From the NCBI RefSeq assembly GCF_001317345.1, contig NZ_JXCG01000006.1:109936-173935 (forward strand): 64,000 bases of DNA, read 5' to 3'. Of the stretch, positions 28,481-38,042 are shown piece after piece. The notes beneath the pieces are model-generated. The model saw nothing but the letters and a program-made list of their open reading frames with translations. It ran no database searches and was not told the origin of the DNA. The translations under genes were made by a program, and so were the position numbers. The DNA comes from Thermococcus sp. EP1 (GTDB lineage Archaea > Methanobacteriota_B > Thermococci > Thermococcales > Thermococcaceae). The number at the start of each line of letters is the position of its first letter. Position 1 is the first letter of the stretch.

Positions 28481-29458
28481 ATGTTGCTTCTTACCAGAAA
28501 TGACCTGAAGAAAGTCTTGTCCATGAGAGAAGCTATAGATGCAGTAGAAAAAGCCTTTCTTGAGTTTTATCATGAAAAAGCAGAGGTCCCCTTAAGAACA
28601 ATAATAGAAATCGAAAAACACAATGGCTTTTTATTGTACATGCCAAGCTACCTAAAAGAGAGCGAGGCCTTAGCAATCAAGGTAGTCTCTCTGTATGCCC
28701 AAAACCCCGAAAAAGGCCTTCCCAGTGTATTAGCAACTATCCTACTAAATGATCCCGAAACTGGAAAACCTTTAGCACTTATGGAGGGGACCTATATAAC
28801 TGCAATGAGAACTGGAGCTGCTAGTGGAGTCGCCACAAAATACCTTGCGAGAAAAGATGCAAAAATTGTAGGAATAATAGGTGCTGGAGTACAAGCAAGA
28901 ACACAGTTGTGGGCTGTTTGTGAAGTCAGGGATATAAAAGAAGCCTTAGTATATGACTTAAATGAGAATAGGGCCAAGAGTTTTGCTGAAGAAATGTCAA
29001 ACAAGCTTGGAATAGAAATACTTACTGCTTCAAATCCCAAAGATGTTGCTAAAAATGTTGACATCCTTATTGTTGCTACTACCGCAACCAGACCTGTTAT
29101 CAGCGGAGAATGGATTCAAAATGGAACTCATATAAACTCCATTGGATGGATGGGCAAAGATGCCCGAGAACTTGATTCGGAGACTGTAAAAAGATCCAAA
29201 TTAGTTGTGGACTCCAGAGAAGGAGTACTGAGTGAATCAGGAGATATACTCATCCCTATACAAGAAGGAATAATTGATGAAACACATGTATACGCAGAGC
29301 TAGGGGAAATCGTGGCCGGAGCTAAGGCAGGACGAAAACACGAGGAGGAAATAACACTCTTTAAGAGTGTAGGACTTGCAATAGAAGATGCCATTACAGC
29401 CAAATTGGCCTATGAGAAAGCATTGAAATTAGGGGTCGGGACAGAAGTGACGCTTTAG
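28481..29458 (+). CDS. ornithine cyclodeaminase-family enzyme, probable delta1-pyrroline-2-carboxylate reductase
   Basis: 325 residues of the OCD/mu-crystallin family. GIIGAGVQARTQLWAV is the NAD(P)H Rossmann motif, MEGTYITAMRTGAASGVATKYLAR the substrate/dimer region, and HINSIGWMGKDARELD follows. In Thermococcus litoralis a close family member reduces delta1-pyrroline-2-carboxylate to L-proline. The gene neighbourhood (proline racemase family, proline dehydrogenases) supports that over ornithine cyclodeamination. The ATG after GGTGATTACT is used. Confidence 0.75.
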   Translation: MLLLTRNDLKKVLSMREAIDAVEKAFLEFYHEKAEVPLRTIIEIEKHNGFLLYMPSYLKESEALAIKVVSLYAQNPEKGLPSVLATILLNDPETGKPLALMEGTYITAMRTGAASGVATKYLARKDAKIVGIIGAGVQARTQLWAVCEVRDIKEALVYDLNENRAKSFAEEMSNKLGIEILTASNPKDVAKNVDILIVATTATRPVISGEWIQNGTHINSIGWMGKDARELDSETVKRSKLVVDSREGVLSESGDILIPIQEGIIDETHVYAELGEIVAGAKAGRKHEEEITLFKSVGLAIEDAITAKLAYEKALKLGVGTEVTL

Positions 29459-29506
29459 CAACGGTTATATACTTTTTTGTTTTTTCTAATACATGGGTGA
29501 ACACTT

Positions 29507-30502
29507 GTGTTCGCGAAACACATTTTTTATGTCGTTGATACCCATACAGAAGGAGAACCAACCAGAATAGTACTTTCAGGAGTGAATGTAAAAGGAGAAG
29601 ACATCATAGAAAAAAGGAAATACTTCAAAGAGAATTACGATTGGATAAGAACTGCTTTACTTCACGAACCCAGAGGCCATGGGGATCAATTTGGAGCTGT
29701 TTTAGTGCCTTCTGAGATAGCTGATTTTGGAGTTATATATATGGACACTGCTGGTTATTTGGACATGTGTGGTCATGCTACAATGGGAATTGCAACAACA
29801 TTAGTGGAGCTGGGAATTATTGAACTGAATGAGCCATATACGAGCATAAAACTTGAAACACCTGCAGGGTTGGTAGAAGCAAAGGCGAGAGTAGAAAACG
29901 GAATAGTCAAAGAAGTTACCGTTGTAGACGTGCCTAGCTTCCATGTAGGAGAGTTTGAAATTGAATATCCAAAAATCGGAAAAATAAATGTAGACGTGGC
30001 TTTTGGTGGAAACTTTTATGTGATAGCAAATGCCAAAGATCTGGGTCTTAGAGTTAGAAAAGATTACATAAAGAAACTCATACCAGCTGCGTTAAAGTTG
30101 ATTGACGTGGCAAACGACCAGATAGAGGTTCATCACCCAAGAAAAGGTGTTCAAAATAGAATAAACCTTGCAATGCTAACCGATGAACCAGAGAAAGAAG
30201 ACTCCAATGGGAAAAATGTTGTTATATGGGGAGAAGGAAGTGTGGATAGAAGTCCCTGCGGAACTGGAAGCGCTTCAAGAGTGGCGACTCTATATTCAAA
30301 AGGTGTGCTAAAAGAGGGAGATATTTTCATCCATGAGAGTATACTTGGGACCCAATTTAAAATTAAGATTGTAGGAACAACAAAAATAGGTGATTACACT
30401 GCAATAATACCTGAGATTACTGGAAGTGCATATATTACAAAAATTTCTCACGACATAATTTCCAAAAACGACCCATTATGGAAAGGGTTTTTACTAAAAT
30501 AA
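29507..30502 (+). CDS. proline racemase/hydroxyproline 2-epimerase family protein
   Basis: 331 residues with both catalytic cysteines: C88 in [10 protein letters not shown] and C251 in [12 protein letters not shown], the two-base pair of racemases and epimerases. trans-3-hydroxyproline dehydratases usually have Thr at the second site, so racemase/epimerase is favoured. A bifunctional proline racemase/hydroxyproline epimerase is known from Thermococcus litoralis. The start is GTG with GGGTGA six bases upstream and TATA TTATATAC about 40 bp upstream. Confidence 0.85.
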   Translation: MFAKHIFYVVDTHTEGEPTRIVLSGVNVKGEDIIEKRKYFKENYDWIRTALLHEPRGHGDQFGAVLVPSEIADFGVIYMDTAGYLDMCGHATMGIATTLVELGIIELNEPYTSIKLETPAGLVEAKARVENGIVKEVTVVDVPSFHVGEFEIEYPKIGKINVDVAFGGNFYVIANAKDLGLRVRKDYIKKLIPAALKLIDVANDQIEVHHPRKGVQNRINLAMLTDEPEKEDSNGKNVVIWGEGSVDRSPCGTGSASRVATLYSKGVLKEGDIFIHESILGTQFKIKIVGTTKIGDYTAIIPEITGSAYITKISHDIISKNDPLWKGFLLK

Positions 30503-30512
30503 AAAATAGAAA

Positions 30513-30629
30513 TCAAGAGGCTTGAGCCTTTTCCTTTTCTTTTTGGAGTGCCAGTTTAACAAAATACAGTGTTAAGCCCCAATAGAATCCAAGCACTACT
30601 ATCATTGAGATTATCACTGATCCCTCCAT
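30513..30629 (-). CDS. MetS-like small subunit of NSS transporter
   Basis: A 38-residue protein: one hydrophobic helix (SVIISMIVVLGFYWGLTLYF) and a charged tail KEKEKAQAS. It begins directly after the stop of the NSS transporter gene (TGAATG). Tiny single-helix partners in the same place are known for NSS transporters such as Corynebacterium MetPS, where the small subunit is needed for uptake. Too short for most gene finders. Confidence 0.75.
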   Translation of the reverse strand: MEGSVIISMIVVLGFYWGLTLYFVKLALQKEKEKAQAS

Positions 30630-32111
30630 TCACGCTCCCTCCTCTGCAAGTCTTGCCTCTATCTTGGGCATGAGCATCTTGTTAACCAACACATAGAGAA
30701 CTATAGCTGCTAAGATCCATTGGAAGATTACTGTTCCAGCGCTGAATACTTCGGTAGGCTTCCACCATGTTTCTGGATACCAAGAGATTGATTGCTTAAG
30801 CCACCATAGCATGACAACTATGATGCTTAGTGGAGAGACATAACCAATCATTATGTCCCACCACTTGCCGATCTTGATATCTGAACCTCTGTTAGCAGTC
30901 TCTCTGTTCTTCTCTAAGCCAGTCTTGAGCATGATGAATGAGATCACAATTGCACTAACCAATAGTCCGACACCCCAAGCCCAATCTTGGTTGTTAAGCC
31001 AGTTGATGCTAATTGCTGCTGGAACTCCGGCAATCAAACCAATAATAGCAACGTATGTAGCAGCTTTCTTTCTTGGGAGTCCAAAGTCCACCATGTTCTT
31101 CACAAAGACGTCAGTGATTGCAATTTGTGAGGTGAATGCTGCAAAGAACAATGCTAAGTAGAATAATGTTCCTATTGCAAACCCTGCTGGCACCTTGGGG
31201 AAGAGCTCAGTCAACCAAATGAATGTCAATCCTACGTTACCCTCTGCATACACTTTGAATGGATCAAGGCCAATAAGGGGTGCGGTAACTGCTACTGTGG
31301 TAATAACTGCCAAACCACCTAAAAGTGCTGCACTTGTGTCACCAAATCCTGTAATGTGGGAGTTAAGGTTAATATCGTCATTCTTCTTTAGATATGACGA
31401 ATAAGTCAAGTAGATACCCCATCCAGCTCCAGTACTCCATAATACCTGACTATATGCCTGAAGCCATGCTTCTGCATTGGATAGTTTTGTAGTGTCAAAT
31501 TTGAACATATATGTGAGTCCAACATCTGAACCTGGCATTGTGATGGCCCTTATAATAACCACAATGAGGAAGAGTATCAATGATGGAACCATGAAACTGG
31601 CAACTTTTTCGATTCTCTTAACACCTACTGCCATTATGTACCATGTGAATATCCAAACAAGCAATGTAAAGAACAAGGGCTGCCATCCGCCAATGAATGC
31701 GTTCCATGTTTCTAAACCTTTTCCTGGTGCATAGCTTGCATAAAGTCCTGTCAATCCTTTAACGAAGTATGCCAGTGCCCAACCATTAACAACGGCATAA
31801 TAGAACATTATAGCAATATTAATCCATGCTACCCATGCTCCAAGCCATGCATATTTCTTCCCTGCGTATTTTGCAAATCCTATAATGGTGCTCTTTCCAG
31901 TTTCCCTACCAATGATACCTTCTGCAATCAGTAGTGGAATTGCTACTGTAAACAGCGCAATACTGTATGGGATCAAAAAGGCACCGCCACCATACATTGC
32001 CATCATTCTTGGAAAACGCCATATGTTACCGCTGCCGACCATTGCACCTATAATAGCAAAAATAAAACCCAACCTAGTACCCCAGTGTTCACCGGTTTCT
32101 ACTCTTTCCAT
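30630..32111 (-). CDS. sodium-dependent NSS-family amino acid transporter
   Basis: 493 residues with about 12 membrane helices. Helix 1 carries the NSS signature GAMVGSGNIWRFPRMMAMYGGGAF-like region (residues about 22-45), which forms the Na+ and substrate sites; FYYAVVNGWALAY is helix 3. It imports an amino acid with Na+; the setting suggests proline or hydroxyproline but this is inference. The ATG giving MERVETGEHWG is preferred over a TTG five codons upstream because GGGGGA precedes it. Confidence 0.85.
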   Translation of the reverse strand: MERVETGEHWGTRLGFIFAIIGAMVGSGNIWRFPRMMAMYGGGAFLIPYSIALFTVAIPLLIAEGIIGRETGKSTIIGFAKYAGKKYAWLGAWVAWINIAIMFYYAVVNGWALAYFVKGLTGLYASYAPGKGLETWNAFIGGWQPLFFTLLVWIFTWYIMAVGVKRIEKVASFMVPSLILFLIVVIIRAITMPGSDVGLTYMFKFDTTKLSNAEAWLQAYSQVLWSTGAGWGIYLTYSSYLKKNDDINLNSHITGFGDTSAALLGGLAVITTVAVTAPLIGLDPFKVYAEGNVGLTFIWLTELFPKVPAGFAIGTLFYLALFFAAFTSQIAITDVFVKNMVDFGLPRKKAATYVAIIGLIAGVPAAISINWLNNQDWAWGVGLLVSAIVISFIMLKTGLEKNRETANRGSDIKIGKWWDIMIGYVSPLSIIVVMLWWLKQSISWYPETWWKPTEVFSAGTVIFQWILAAIVLYVLVNKMLMPKIEARLAEEGA

Positions 32112-32131
32112 ATTAAAGTCCCCCAAAGAGG

Positions 32132-32176
32132 TTTATAAATAAGTACCACAATGCCCTATAGAGGGCAGTATATAGC
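32132..32176 (-). promoter_or_regulatory. promoter region of NSS transporter with GCCCT/AGGGC inverted repeat
   Basis: GCCCTATAGAGGGC (32153-32166) is an inverted repeat with 5-bp GC-rich arms. A minus-strand TATA, GCTATATACT (about 32167-32176), lies just upstream and a second, ATTTATAAA (32132-32140), just downstream. If the upstream box is used, the repeat lies between TATA and start, the usual place for an archaeal repressor. The rest of 32177-32371 is AT-rich with no gene seen. Confidence 0.45.
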
Positions 32177-32371
32177 ATTAATATGTGAGCAATACTCATA
32201 TTTATACTTTTCTGATTATTTACACACATTATTGAGACAATTTTGATACAATCTTGTAAGACAAATTAATTACTCTTTTCTTTTGAAGATTTATCCTTTT
32301 GAAAACCGACATCTTTCCTGCTTTGAAGAGCAAGGGCGTCAAAAGAAAAGTGAAACAAAGAGGTTAGTTAT

Positions 32372-33535
32372 TTATCTTGCATGAACCTCTACTATATCTC
32401 CATCCTCCAACACATGTTCTGCTCCGACTCTCTGTCCAGGGAACTTCGCACTCTTTCCCCATACTCTAGCATATTTAAAGTTCTTAGCAAAGTCTTTATG
32501 AATTCTTTCTGCTACATCCAAAACTGTTGAACCTTTTTTAAGAGCAATAGGGGGATATGCTGGATCCTCTCCTGGGGACTTAGTGAAAACCCGGATTATA
32601 TCAGCTAGCTGATACAATTCCTCTTTTAATACCTCAATATTTGCCTTCTTTTTAGCAGAAACGGGTACTATCTTAAATCTATCATTATATGCCTTAACAA
32701 GCTTTTCATAGTTCTCTTTACTTCCTGGAGCATCCCCCTTGTTTGCTATTATTATTGCCTTTCTCCATACAAGACTCTCATCAAGAGCATCTGAAAAGTC
32801 CTCAAGTGTGACTGGCTCCTTTACCGTAATCTCTGCACTGTGAATACCTTCTTCCCTAAGCATTTTCATAACTTCAGAAACATCACCTTGAATTAGGTGT
32901 TGTCCATTTATGATGATGCCTCCCATAGGCATCCTCTTTATATCCACTTTGGGCCTCCTTTTGTTCACTTTTATTCCAGCACGCTCAAACTCCTTTAAGA
33001 TTATCTCCATCTGCTTCATGGGATCTTGGGAGAGATCTACAACTATAGCAATAGCATCTGCATTCCTTATAACACTCAAAAGTTGTGTTCCCATACCTTT
33101 GCCTAATGCGGCCCCTTCAATCAAGCCTGGAACTTCAACAAGCTGGATTTGAACATCTTTATGATTCATCATACCTGGAATGGGCTCAACTGTTGTGAAT
33201 GGATAATCAGCCACATCTATATCAACATTGGCTAAGGCCTTTAGAAGCGAAGACTTGCCAACATTGGGCAAACCTGCAAAGACTATCTGAGCTGCACCTT
33301 CTTTTTTAACGCTAAATGAATAGCCTCCACCCTTTCTCTGACTTTGCTGTTTTTCAAGCTCTTTTCTAAGCTCTGATATTTTACGTTTGATTTGAAGCCT
33401 GAGCTTCTCAGTCCCTTTGTGCTTTGGTACCGTAGCATACATCTTTTCAAGAGCCCTAATTTTCTCTGGTATGCTTTTTGCTTGTCGATATTCCTCTTCC
33501 GCTGCTAAGTACTCTGCTGTTACGTTTGTTGGCAT
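32372..33535 (-). CDS. DRG-family GTP-binding protein with TGS domain
   Basis: 387 residues. An N-terminal helical stretch (1-70) is followed by a G domain: G1 FAGLPNVGKSSLLKAL, G2 region DYPFTTVEPIPGMM, G3 VEVPGLIEG, G4 ANKGDAP, then a C-terminal TGS domain (PPIALKKGSTVLDVAERIH). This is the DRG/Obg-like class linked to ribosomes and translation in archaea and eukaryotes. Promoter elements at 33540-33600 may be shared with the divergent Lrp gene. Confidence 0.9.
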   Translation of the reverse strand: MPTNVTAEYLAAEEEYRQAKSIPEKIRALEKMYATVPKHKGTEKLRLQIKRKISELRKELEKQQSQRKGGGYSFSVKKEGAAQIVFAGLPNVGKSSLLKALANVDIDVADYPFTTVEPIPGMMNHKDVQIQLVEVPGLIEGAALGKGMGTQLLSVIRNADAIAIVVDLSQDPMKQMEIILKEFERAGIKVNKRRPKVDIKRMPMGGIIINGQHLIQGDVSEVMKMLREEGIHSAEITVKEPVTLEDFSDALDESLVWRKAIIIANKGDAPGSKENYEKLVKAYNDRFKIVPVSAKKKANIEVLKEELYQLADIIRVFTKSPGEDPAYPPIALKKGSTVLDVAERIHKDFAKNFKYARVWGKSAKFPGQRVGAEHVLEDGDIVEVHAR

Positions 33536-33656
33536 TTTTATTCACCTCTTCTTCTCTCGCCGTTTAAAGGTTATAGAAGATTTTTATAAATTTATGGTTA
33601 AGGAAGGTATCATCAACTTTATATACTATCTCGAAAAATTTTTGGACGGTGGGAAT

Positions 33657-34109
33657 ATGAAAGGGATTTTAGATGATATTGATAAAGAAATCTTAAAAGT
33701 GCTCCAAAAAAACAGTCGCACTCCTTTGAGAGAGATTTCTAAGCGAGTTGGTTTAGCCGAGTCAACTGTATACGAGCGAATCAAAAAATTAAAGGAAAAA
33801 GGAATAATAAAGAGGTTCACGATCATTCCCGATCCAGAGTCGCTTGGTTTTAACTTATTGGCCTTCATCCTCATTAAAGCTAGGGCTGGAAAATACGCGG
33901 ATGTTGCAAAAAAGCTTGTCACTTACCCCGAAATTGTAGAGATATATGAAACCACAGGGGATTACGATATGATACTAAAAATACGAACTAGAAATAGTAC
34001 AGAGCTCAATGATTTTCTTAACAAAATCGGAGAGATAGATGGTGTTGTGGCAACACATACAATGGTGGTATTAAAGGTTCACAAAGAAACCCCAGAACTT
34101 CCGCTTTAA
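33657..34109 (+). CDS. Lrp/AsnC-family transcription regulator
   Basis: 150 residues. The N-terminal winged helix (DIDKEILKVLQKNSRTPLRE, then GLAESTVYERIKKLKEKGII) is followed by the RAM ligand domain (FNLLAFILIKARAG, YETTGDYDMILKIR). The ATG follows GGTGGGAAT, with TATA TTTATATAC at 33618-33626. Archaeal Lrp proteins sense amino acids and often bind their own promoter. It lies next to the proline-transport genes but no direct link is shown. Confidence 0.9.
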   Translation: MKGILDDIDKEILKVLQKNSRTPLREISKRVGLAESTVYERIKKLKEKGIIKRFTIIPDPESLGFNLLAFILIKARAGKYADVAKKLVTYPEIVEIYETTGDYDMILKIRTRNSTELNDFLNKIGEIDGVVATHTMVVLKVHKETPELPL

Positions 34110-34111
34110 CT

Positions 34112-34675
34112 TTAAATTTTCCCTTCCTCGTAAAGCCTATGATAAGCTTTCAAAAGTGAATTTTTAACTCTTTTTGGACCATATCTCCTAACAGCGCTCT
34201 TTAAACCCTCAGAATAAACTTTTTTGATAATGAAGTCAACGTCTGCAGAGTCTTTCAATTTATTTTTTATATATAACTTGGCTATTTCCACGGGTTCTCT
34301 GTAATTAAGCCCCTTTAGCCATTTTAGAGGGATACCTTCATCAAACTTTTTAAGAATATCAAAATGAATTATTGTCACTTCGTCATCTCCATGAAGTTCT
34401 CCATAAATTTTATTTAATGCCTTTACCAACTCTTTGACATCCTTAAAGCCATCCTTTTTAGCATCTTCTATCGTGAGCTCTTTAACCTTCTTTTTCTCCA
34501 CGTTTGTTATCCTAACTTTCGCAATTACTGTGTCACTGGGAGTTATTGCAAGATAAACTTCACTCCCGGGCTTTGCCTCATAATTTCCAAATCTAATAGT
34601 TGTTTTCTTCTTCCCATTGAGTATCTTTGACTTGTAAGAATTATCTATCAGCATGAACTTCCTTATTTGAACCAT
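34112..34675 (-). CDS. ASCH-domain protein
   Basis: 187 residues. The first 110 are an ASCH domain: [20 protein letters not shown], the YKSKI-G-KKTT-R signature of this RNA/nucleotide-binding fold, and VTIIHFDIL. The last 75 residues are basic and helical. The start overlaps the upstream HAD gene by 35 bp; the ATG after GAGGTG is chosen, though an ATG seven codons later is also possible. The role may be RNA-related. Confidence 0.75.
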   Translation of the reverse strand: MVQIRKFMLIDNSYKSKILNGKKKTTIRFGNYEAKPGSEVYLAITPSDTVIAKVRITNVEKKKVKELTIEDAKKDGFKDVKELVKALNKIYGELHGDDEVTIIHFDILKKFDEGIPLKWLKGLNYREPVEIAKLYIKNKLKDSADVDFIIKKVYSEGLKSAVRRYGPKRVKNSLLKAYHRLYEEGKI

Positions 34676-35360
34676 TTTCAAGCACCTCTATAACCTGCGG
34701 AAGTTCTAGGAGGTCATTGATCTTAAAGTCTGCATATTCCTCATATTCGAGCTCCCTATGAGCATATTTTCCATAGCGGAACCATATTGTATACATGCCT
34801 ACTCTTTTGGCCCCAAAAATATCAGAGTAAAGCCTATCTCCCACCATAACGGCCTCGTCAGCATTTACACGAAAGATCTTCAAAGCTTTTTGATAGATCT
34901 TTGGATGAGGCTTTTTAACACCTTCAAAATCTGATACTACAACATTCTCAAAGAAATCATCCAAATCGAGTCTCAAAACCTTTTCCCATTGTTTTATTGG
35001 ATTACCATCCGTTATTATCCCTAGCCTATATCCCATCTCTCTGAGTTTTATAAGGGCCTTTCTGGCATTTTTAACTTCCCTAAGATGGGCAAATTTTGTA
35101 TTATGATAAGCTATTACTCCTGCGGCTACCCATTTGGGATTATACCTTAGATCGAATCTTCGCAGAAGATAATCAAAATGATGAGGAAAGTTGCTTCCAT
35201 ATTCGTTTATAAGTTCAATTAGTTCATTATAAGCAGTTTCAAAGTCAATAGGAAAACCATGTTGAATCATATTGTCTATTGCATTTTTCCTAGCGAGTTC
35301 AGCCAAGCGTGATGTATCCACAAGAGTATCATCCAAATCAAAAAATATGACCTTTACCAT
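34641..35360 (-). CDS. HAD-superfamily phosphatase
   Basis: 239 residues with all HAD motifs: [11 protein letters not shown] (motif I with both Asp), [11 protein letters not shown] (II), [12 protein letters not shown] (III) and [15 protein letters not shown] (IV). It has a helical C1 cap. It belongs to a subgroup common in Thermococcales; substrate unknown. The ATG giving [11 protein letters not shown] is used, with GGGGATAGGT before it. Overlap with the ASCH gene suggests co-translation. Confidence 0.85.
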   Translation of the reverse strand: MVKVIFFDLDDTLVDTSRLAELARKNAIDNMIQHGFPIDFETAYNELIELINEYGSNFPHHFDYLLRRFDLRYNPKWVAAGVIAYHNTKFAHLREVKNARKALIKLREMGYRLGIITDGNPIKQWEKVLRLDLDDFFENVVVSDFEGVKKPHPKIYQKALKIFRVNADEAVMVGDRLYSDIFGAKRVGMYTIWFRYGKYAHRELEYEEYADFKINDLLELPQVIEVLENGSNKEVHADR

Positions 35361-35395
35361 ACCTATCCCCATCTAATAAAAGGGTGAGAACTATT

Positions 35396-35791
35396 TTAAC
35401 TTTTTCCAATGTCCAGGTAGAAGGTTTTCATTTTCTTTTGCTCTTCCTTTAGCCTTCTAAAGTATTCATCTTCTCGGATGAGTTCTTTGAGAAGATCTTC
35501 CAACATCCAAGATAGGGATGTCGGTGTTGTGGTAGCAAAGATTATCTCTTTAATGCCTAACGATCGGACTTTCCTTATAATCTCCTTTACACTCTCATTT
35601 GAAAGGTCATGCATTATAATGAACTTCCTCCAATGCCAGTTTCCACTACCCTCAAAAGAGGGGGCCTTCTCAACTACTTCTTCCATTATCCAATCTCTGC
35701 AGTATTCAGGGACTTCATAAACCTTAAATCCATCTAGTATCTCCTTAATCCTAGAGAACTCTTCCTTTCCAAATCCTATCACGAGTATCAT
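35396..35791 (-). CDS. DUF3783-like protein
   Basis: 131 residues. Alternating strands and helices: MILVIGFGKEEFSRIKEIL, a central KFIIMHDLSNESVKEIIRKV, and EIIFATTTPTSLSWMLEDLLKEL. I recognise it as DUF3783-like with moderate confidence; no activity is known. GGTGGT is just before the ATG. It lies 8 bp after the SIR2 gene, so probably the same transcript. Confidence 0.65.
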   Translation of the reverse strand: MILVIGFGKEEFSRIKEILDGFKVYEVPEYCRDWIMEEVVEKAPSFEGSGNWHWRKFIIMHDLSNESVKEIIRKVRSLGIKEIIFATTTPTSLSWMLEDLLKELIREDEYFRRLKEEQKKMKTFYLDIGKS

Positions 35792-35799
35792 ACAACCAC

Positions 35800-36567
35800 C
35801 TAACATTTTTTGTTCTTCAAGCAAATTTTAACCTTCCCTAAAAGAAGCTTCATAATCTCCCCCGCATTTCCCTTTAGGAACAAGTCCGCTATTGGAGTTA
35901 TTCCACTTTCTTTGGGATTGATTTCTATTACGTACCCTCCACTATCTTTGACAATGTATGGAATATATGCAGCTGGAAAAACTTGTCCACTTGTTCCTAT
36001 CACAAGGCAAACATCGGCCCGTTCAGCGAGTTTAAACGCTTTCTGAAGAGTTCCTTGAGGGAGAGATTCTCCAAACCACACCACATCAGGGCGAATAAAT
36101 GATCGACATTTTGGACATTTTGGAATCTCCTCTTCTCTTAAGAACTCATCAAGCTTCCTAGTTTCTAACAAATTTTCTTTATACTCACAGTTGGAGCATT
36201 TAACAGAATAAATGTTCCCATGGAGCTCTATAACAGTCTTAGTTCCTGCCATCTTATGAAGATTGTCTATGTTCTGAGTTATAACTGCCTTTAAGATTCC
36301 CATATTCTCAAGTTCTGTCAAGGCCAAGTGCGCTGAATTTGGCCTCGCGTTTTTCATAAGCTGCATTCGCATTTTATAAAACTCCCACACTAACCCAGGG
36401 TTTCGTTTGAAAGCCTCTGGGGTAGCTACGTCTTCAATTTTATATTTTTCCCATAGACCTCCTTTGTCCCTAAAGGTAGGAACACCACTTTCAGCACTTA
36501 TTCCTGCTCCTGTAAAAGCTATTAAAAAGCGAGAGTGAGTAATGAGTTTTGCTGCCTCTTCTATCAT
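35800..36567 (-). CDS. cobB: SIR2-family NAD-dependent protein deacylase
   Basis: 255 residues. [17 protein letters not shown] binds [15 protein letters not shown] and [11 protein letters not shown] contain the catalytic Asn, Asp and His, and CSNC ... CPKC bind structural zinc; VVWFGESLP and [12 protein letters not shown] complete the family marks. Substrates in Thermococcales probably include acylated lysines of chromatin or metabolic proteins. First gene of a run with the DUF3783-like gene. Confidence 0.93.
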   Translation of the reverse strand: MIEEAAKLITHSRFLIAFTGAGISAESGVPTFRDKGGLWEKYKIEDVATPEAFKRNPGLVWEFYKMRMQLMKNARPNSAHLALTELENMGILKAVITQNIDNLHKMAGTKTVIELHGNIYSVKCSNCEYKENLLETRKLDEFLREEEIPKCPKCRSFIRPDVVWFGESLPQGTLQKAFKLAERADVCLVIGTSGQVFPAAYIPYIVKDSGGYVIEINPKESGITPIADLFLKGNAGEIMKLLLGKVKICLKNKKC

Positions 36568-36675
36568 ATGGCATCGCCTTTAATTCTCCCTTGAAATTTT
36601 TAAAGGTATTCCAACGGCAAGATTTAAATTACATTGATGTAAATATCACATGCAAAAAAGTACTGGGGTGATACT

Positions 36676-37953
36676 ATGAGCTACCAGATGTATAAAGATA
36701 AAGTATTGGAATTTATTGAGGGCCATGAAAACTGGAGGAGCTCCACAATAAACTTGATTGCAAGTGAGAATATAACTTCTCCAAGCGTTACAAGAGCCGT
36801 GGCAAGCGGTTTTATGCATAAGTATGCTGAAGGATGGCCAAAACAAAGATACTATCAAGGATGTAAGTATGTGGATGAAGTTGAGCTTATAGGTGTTGAC
36901 CTCTTCTGTAAACTATTCCAGAGCGATTTCGCCGATTTGAGACCAATTTCTGGAACCAACGCTAACCAAGCCGCATTCTTTGGACTTACCCAAGCTGGAG
37001 ACAAAGCAATAGTTCTCCACACTTCTCATGGTGGACACATAAGCCACATGCCTTTTGGAGCTGCTGGTATGAGAGGATTAGAAGTACATACATGGCCTTT
37101 CGATAATGAGGAATTTAACATTGATGTTGACAAAGCAGCCCAGATGATTAGAGAACTTGAGCCAAAGATAGTTGTGTTTGGTGGTTCACTATTCCCATTC
37201 CCACACCCAGTTAAAGAACTAGCCCCAGTTGCTAAAGAGGTTGGAGCTTATGTCATGTATGATGCCGCCCACGTCTTGGGATTAATCGGTGGAGGAAAGT
37301 TCCAAGACCCACTTAGAGAAGGAGCAGATGTTATAACTTCATCAACCCACAAAACATTCCCAGGACCACAAGGTGGTGTTATACTTTACAAGGATCTTGG
37401 TGAAGACACAGCCAAGCTCCAGTGGGCAATCTTCCCTGGCGTTTTGAGCAACCACCACTTGCACCACATGGCTGGAAAAGTCGTTACAGCTGCAGAGATG
37501 CTTGAATTCGGTAAAGCTTATGCAGAGCAGATTGTCAAGAACGCAAAGGCCCTAGCTGAAGCAATGGCAGAAGAAGGGTTCAAAGTCATTGGTGAGGACA
37601 AAGGCTATACCGAAAGCCACCAGGTCATTGTGGATGTTAGTGAGCTCCACGAAGCAGGTGGCGGATGGGCCGCTCCACTATTGGAAGAGGCCGGCATAAT
37701 CCTCAACAAGAACCTTCTCCCATGGGACCCACTTGAAAAGGTCAACACTCCAAGCGGTCTAAGAATTGGTGTTCAAGAGATGACAAGAGTTGGAATGATG
37801 GAAGACGATATAAAGGAGATAGCAAGATTCATGAGAAGAGTCCTTCTTGATAAAGAAGATCCAAAGAAAGTCGAAAAAGACGTCTTCGAGTTCAGAAAGC
37901 AATTCCAGAAGGTTTACTACTCCTTCGACTATGGCTTGCCAATGAAAGAGTGA
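36676..37953 (+). CDS. glyA: serine hydroxymethyltransferase
   Basis: 425 residues. The PLP lysine is in ITSSTHKTFPGPQGGVI; other marks are NLIASENITSP, KYAEGWPKQRYYQGC, HTSHGGHISHM and YDAAHVLGLIGGG. It interconverts serine and glycine with a folate-like C1 carrier and in archaea prefers a modified pterin. GGGGTGATACT precedes the ATG; TATA TTTAAATTA at about 36623-36631. Confidence 0.95.
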   Translation: MSYQMYKDKVLEFIEGHENWRSSTINLIASENITSPSVTRAVASGFMHKYAEGWPKQRYYQGCKYVDEVELIGVDLFCKLFQSDFADLRPISGTNANQAAFFGLTQAGDKAIVLHTSHGGHISHMPFGAAGMRGLEVHTWPFDNEEFNIDVDKAAQMIRELEPKIVVFGGSLFPFPHPVKELAPVAKEVGAYVMYDAAHVLGLIGGGKFQDPLREGADVITSSTHKTFPGPQGGVILYKDLGEDTAKLQWAIFPGVLSNHHLHHMAGKVVTAAEMLEFGKAYAEQIVKNAKALAEAMAEEGFKVIGEDKGYTESHQVIVDVSELHEAGGGWAAPLLEEAGIILNKNLLPWDPLEKVNTPSGLRIGVQEMTRVGMMEDDIKEIARFMRRVLLDKEDPKKVEKDVFEFRKQFQKVYYSFDYGLPMKE

Positions 37954-38042
37954 TTTTCTCTCTTTTCCTTTAGTTTTAATTTAGAGTTGAAGCCCAAAAA
38001 TTTATGATGTTGTGACGCTATCTCTTATAATAGATGGTAACG

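Noticed and set aside
29507..30502. Calling the racemase-family gene a trans-3-hydroxyproline dehydratase.
   Set aside because: The second catalytic position is Cys (SPCGTG), not the Thr usual in dehydratases, so racemase/epimerase fits better.
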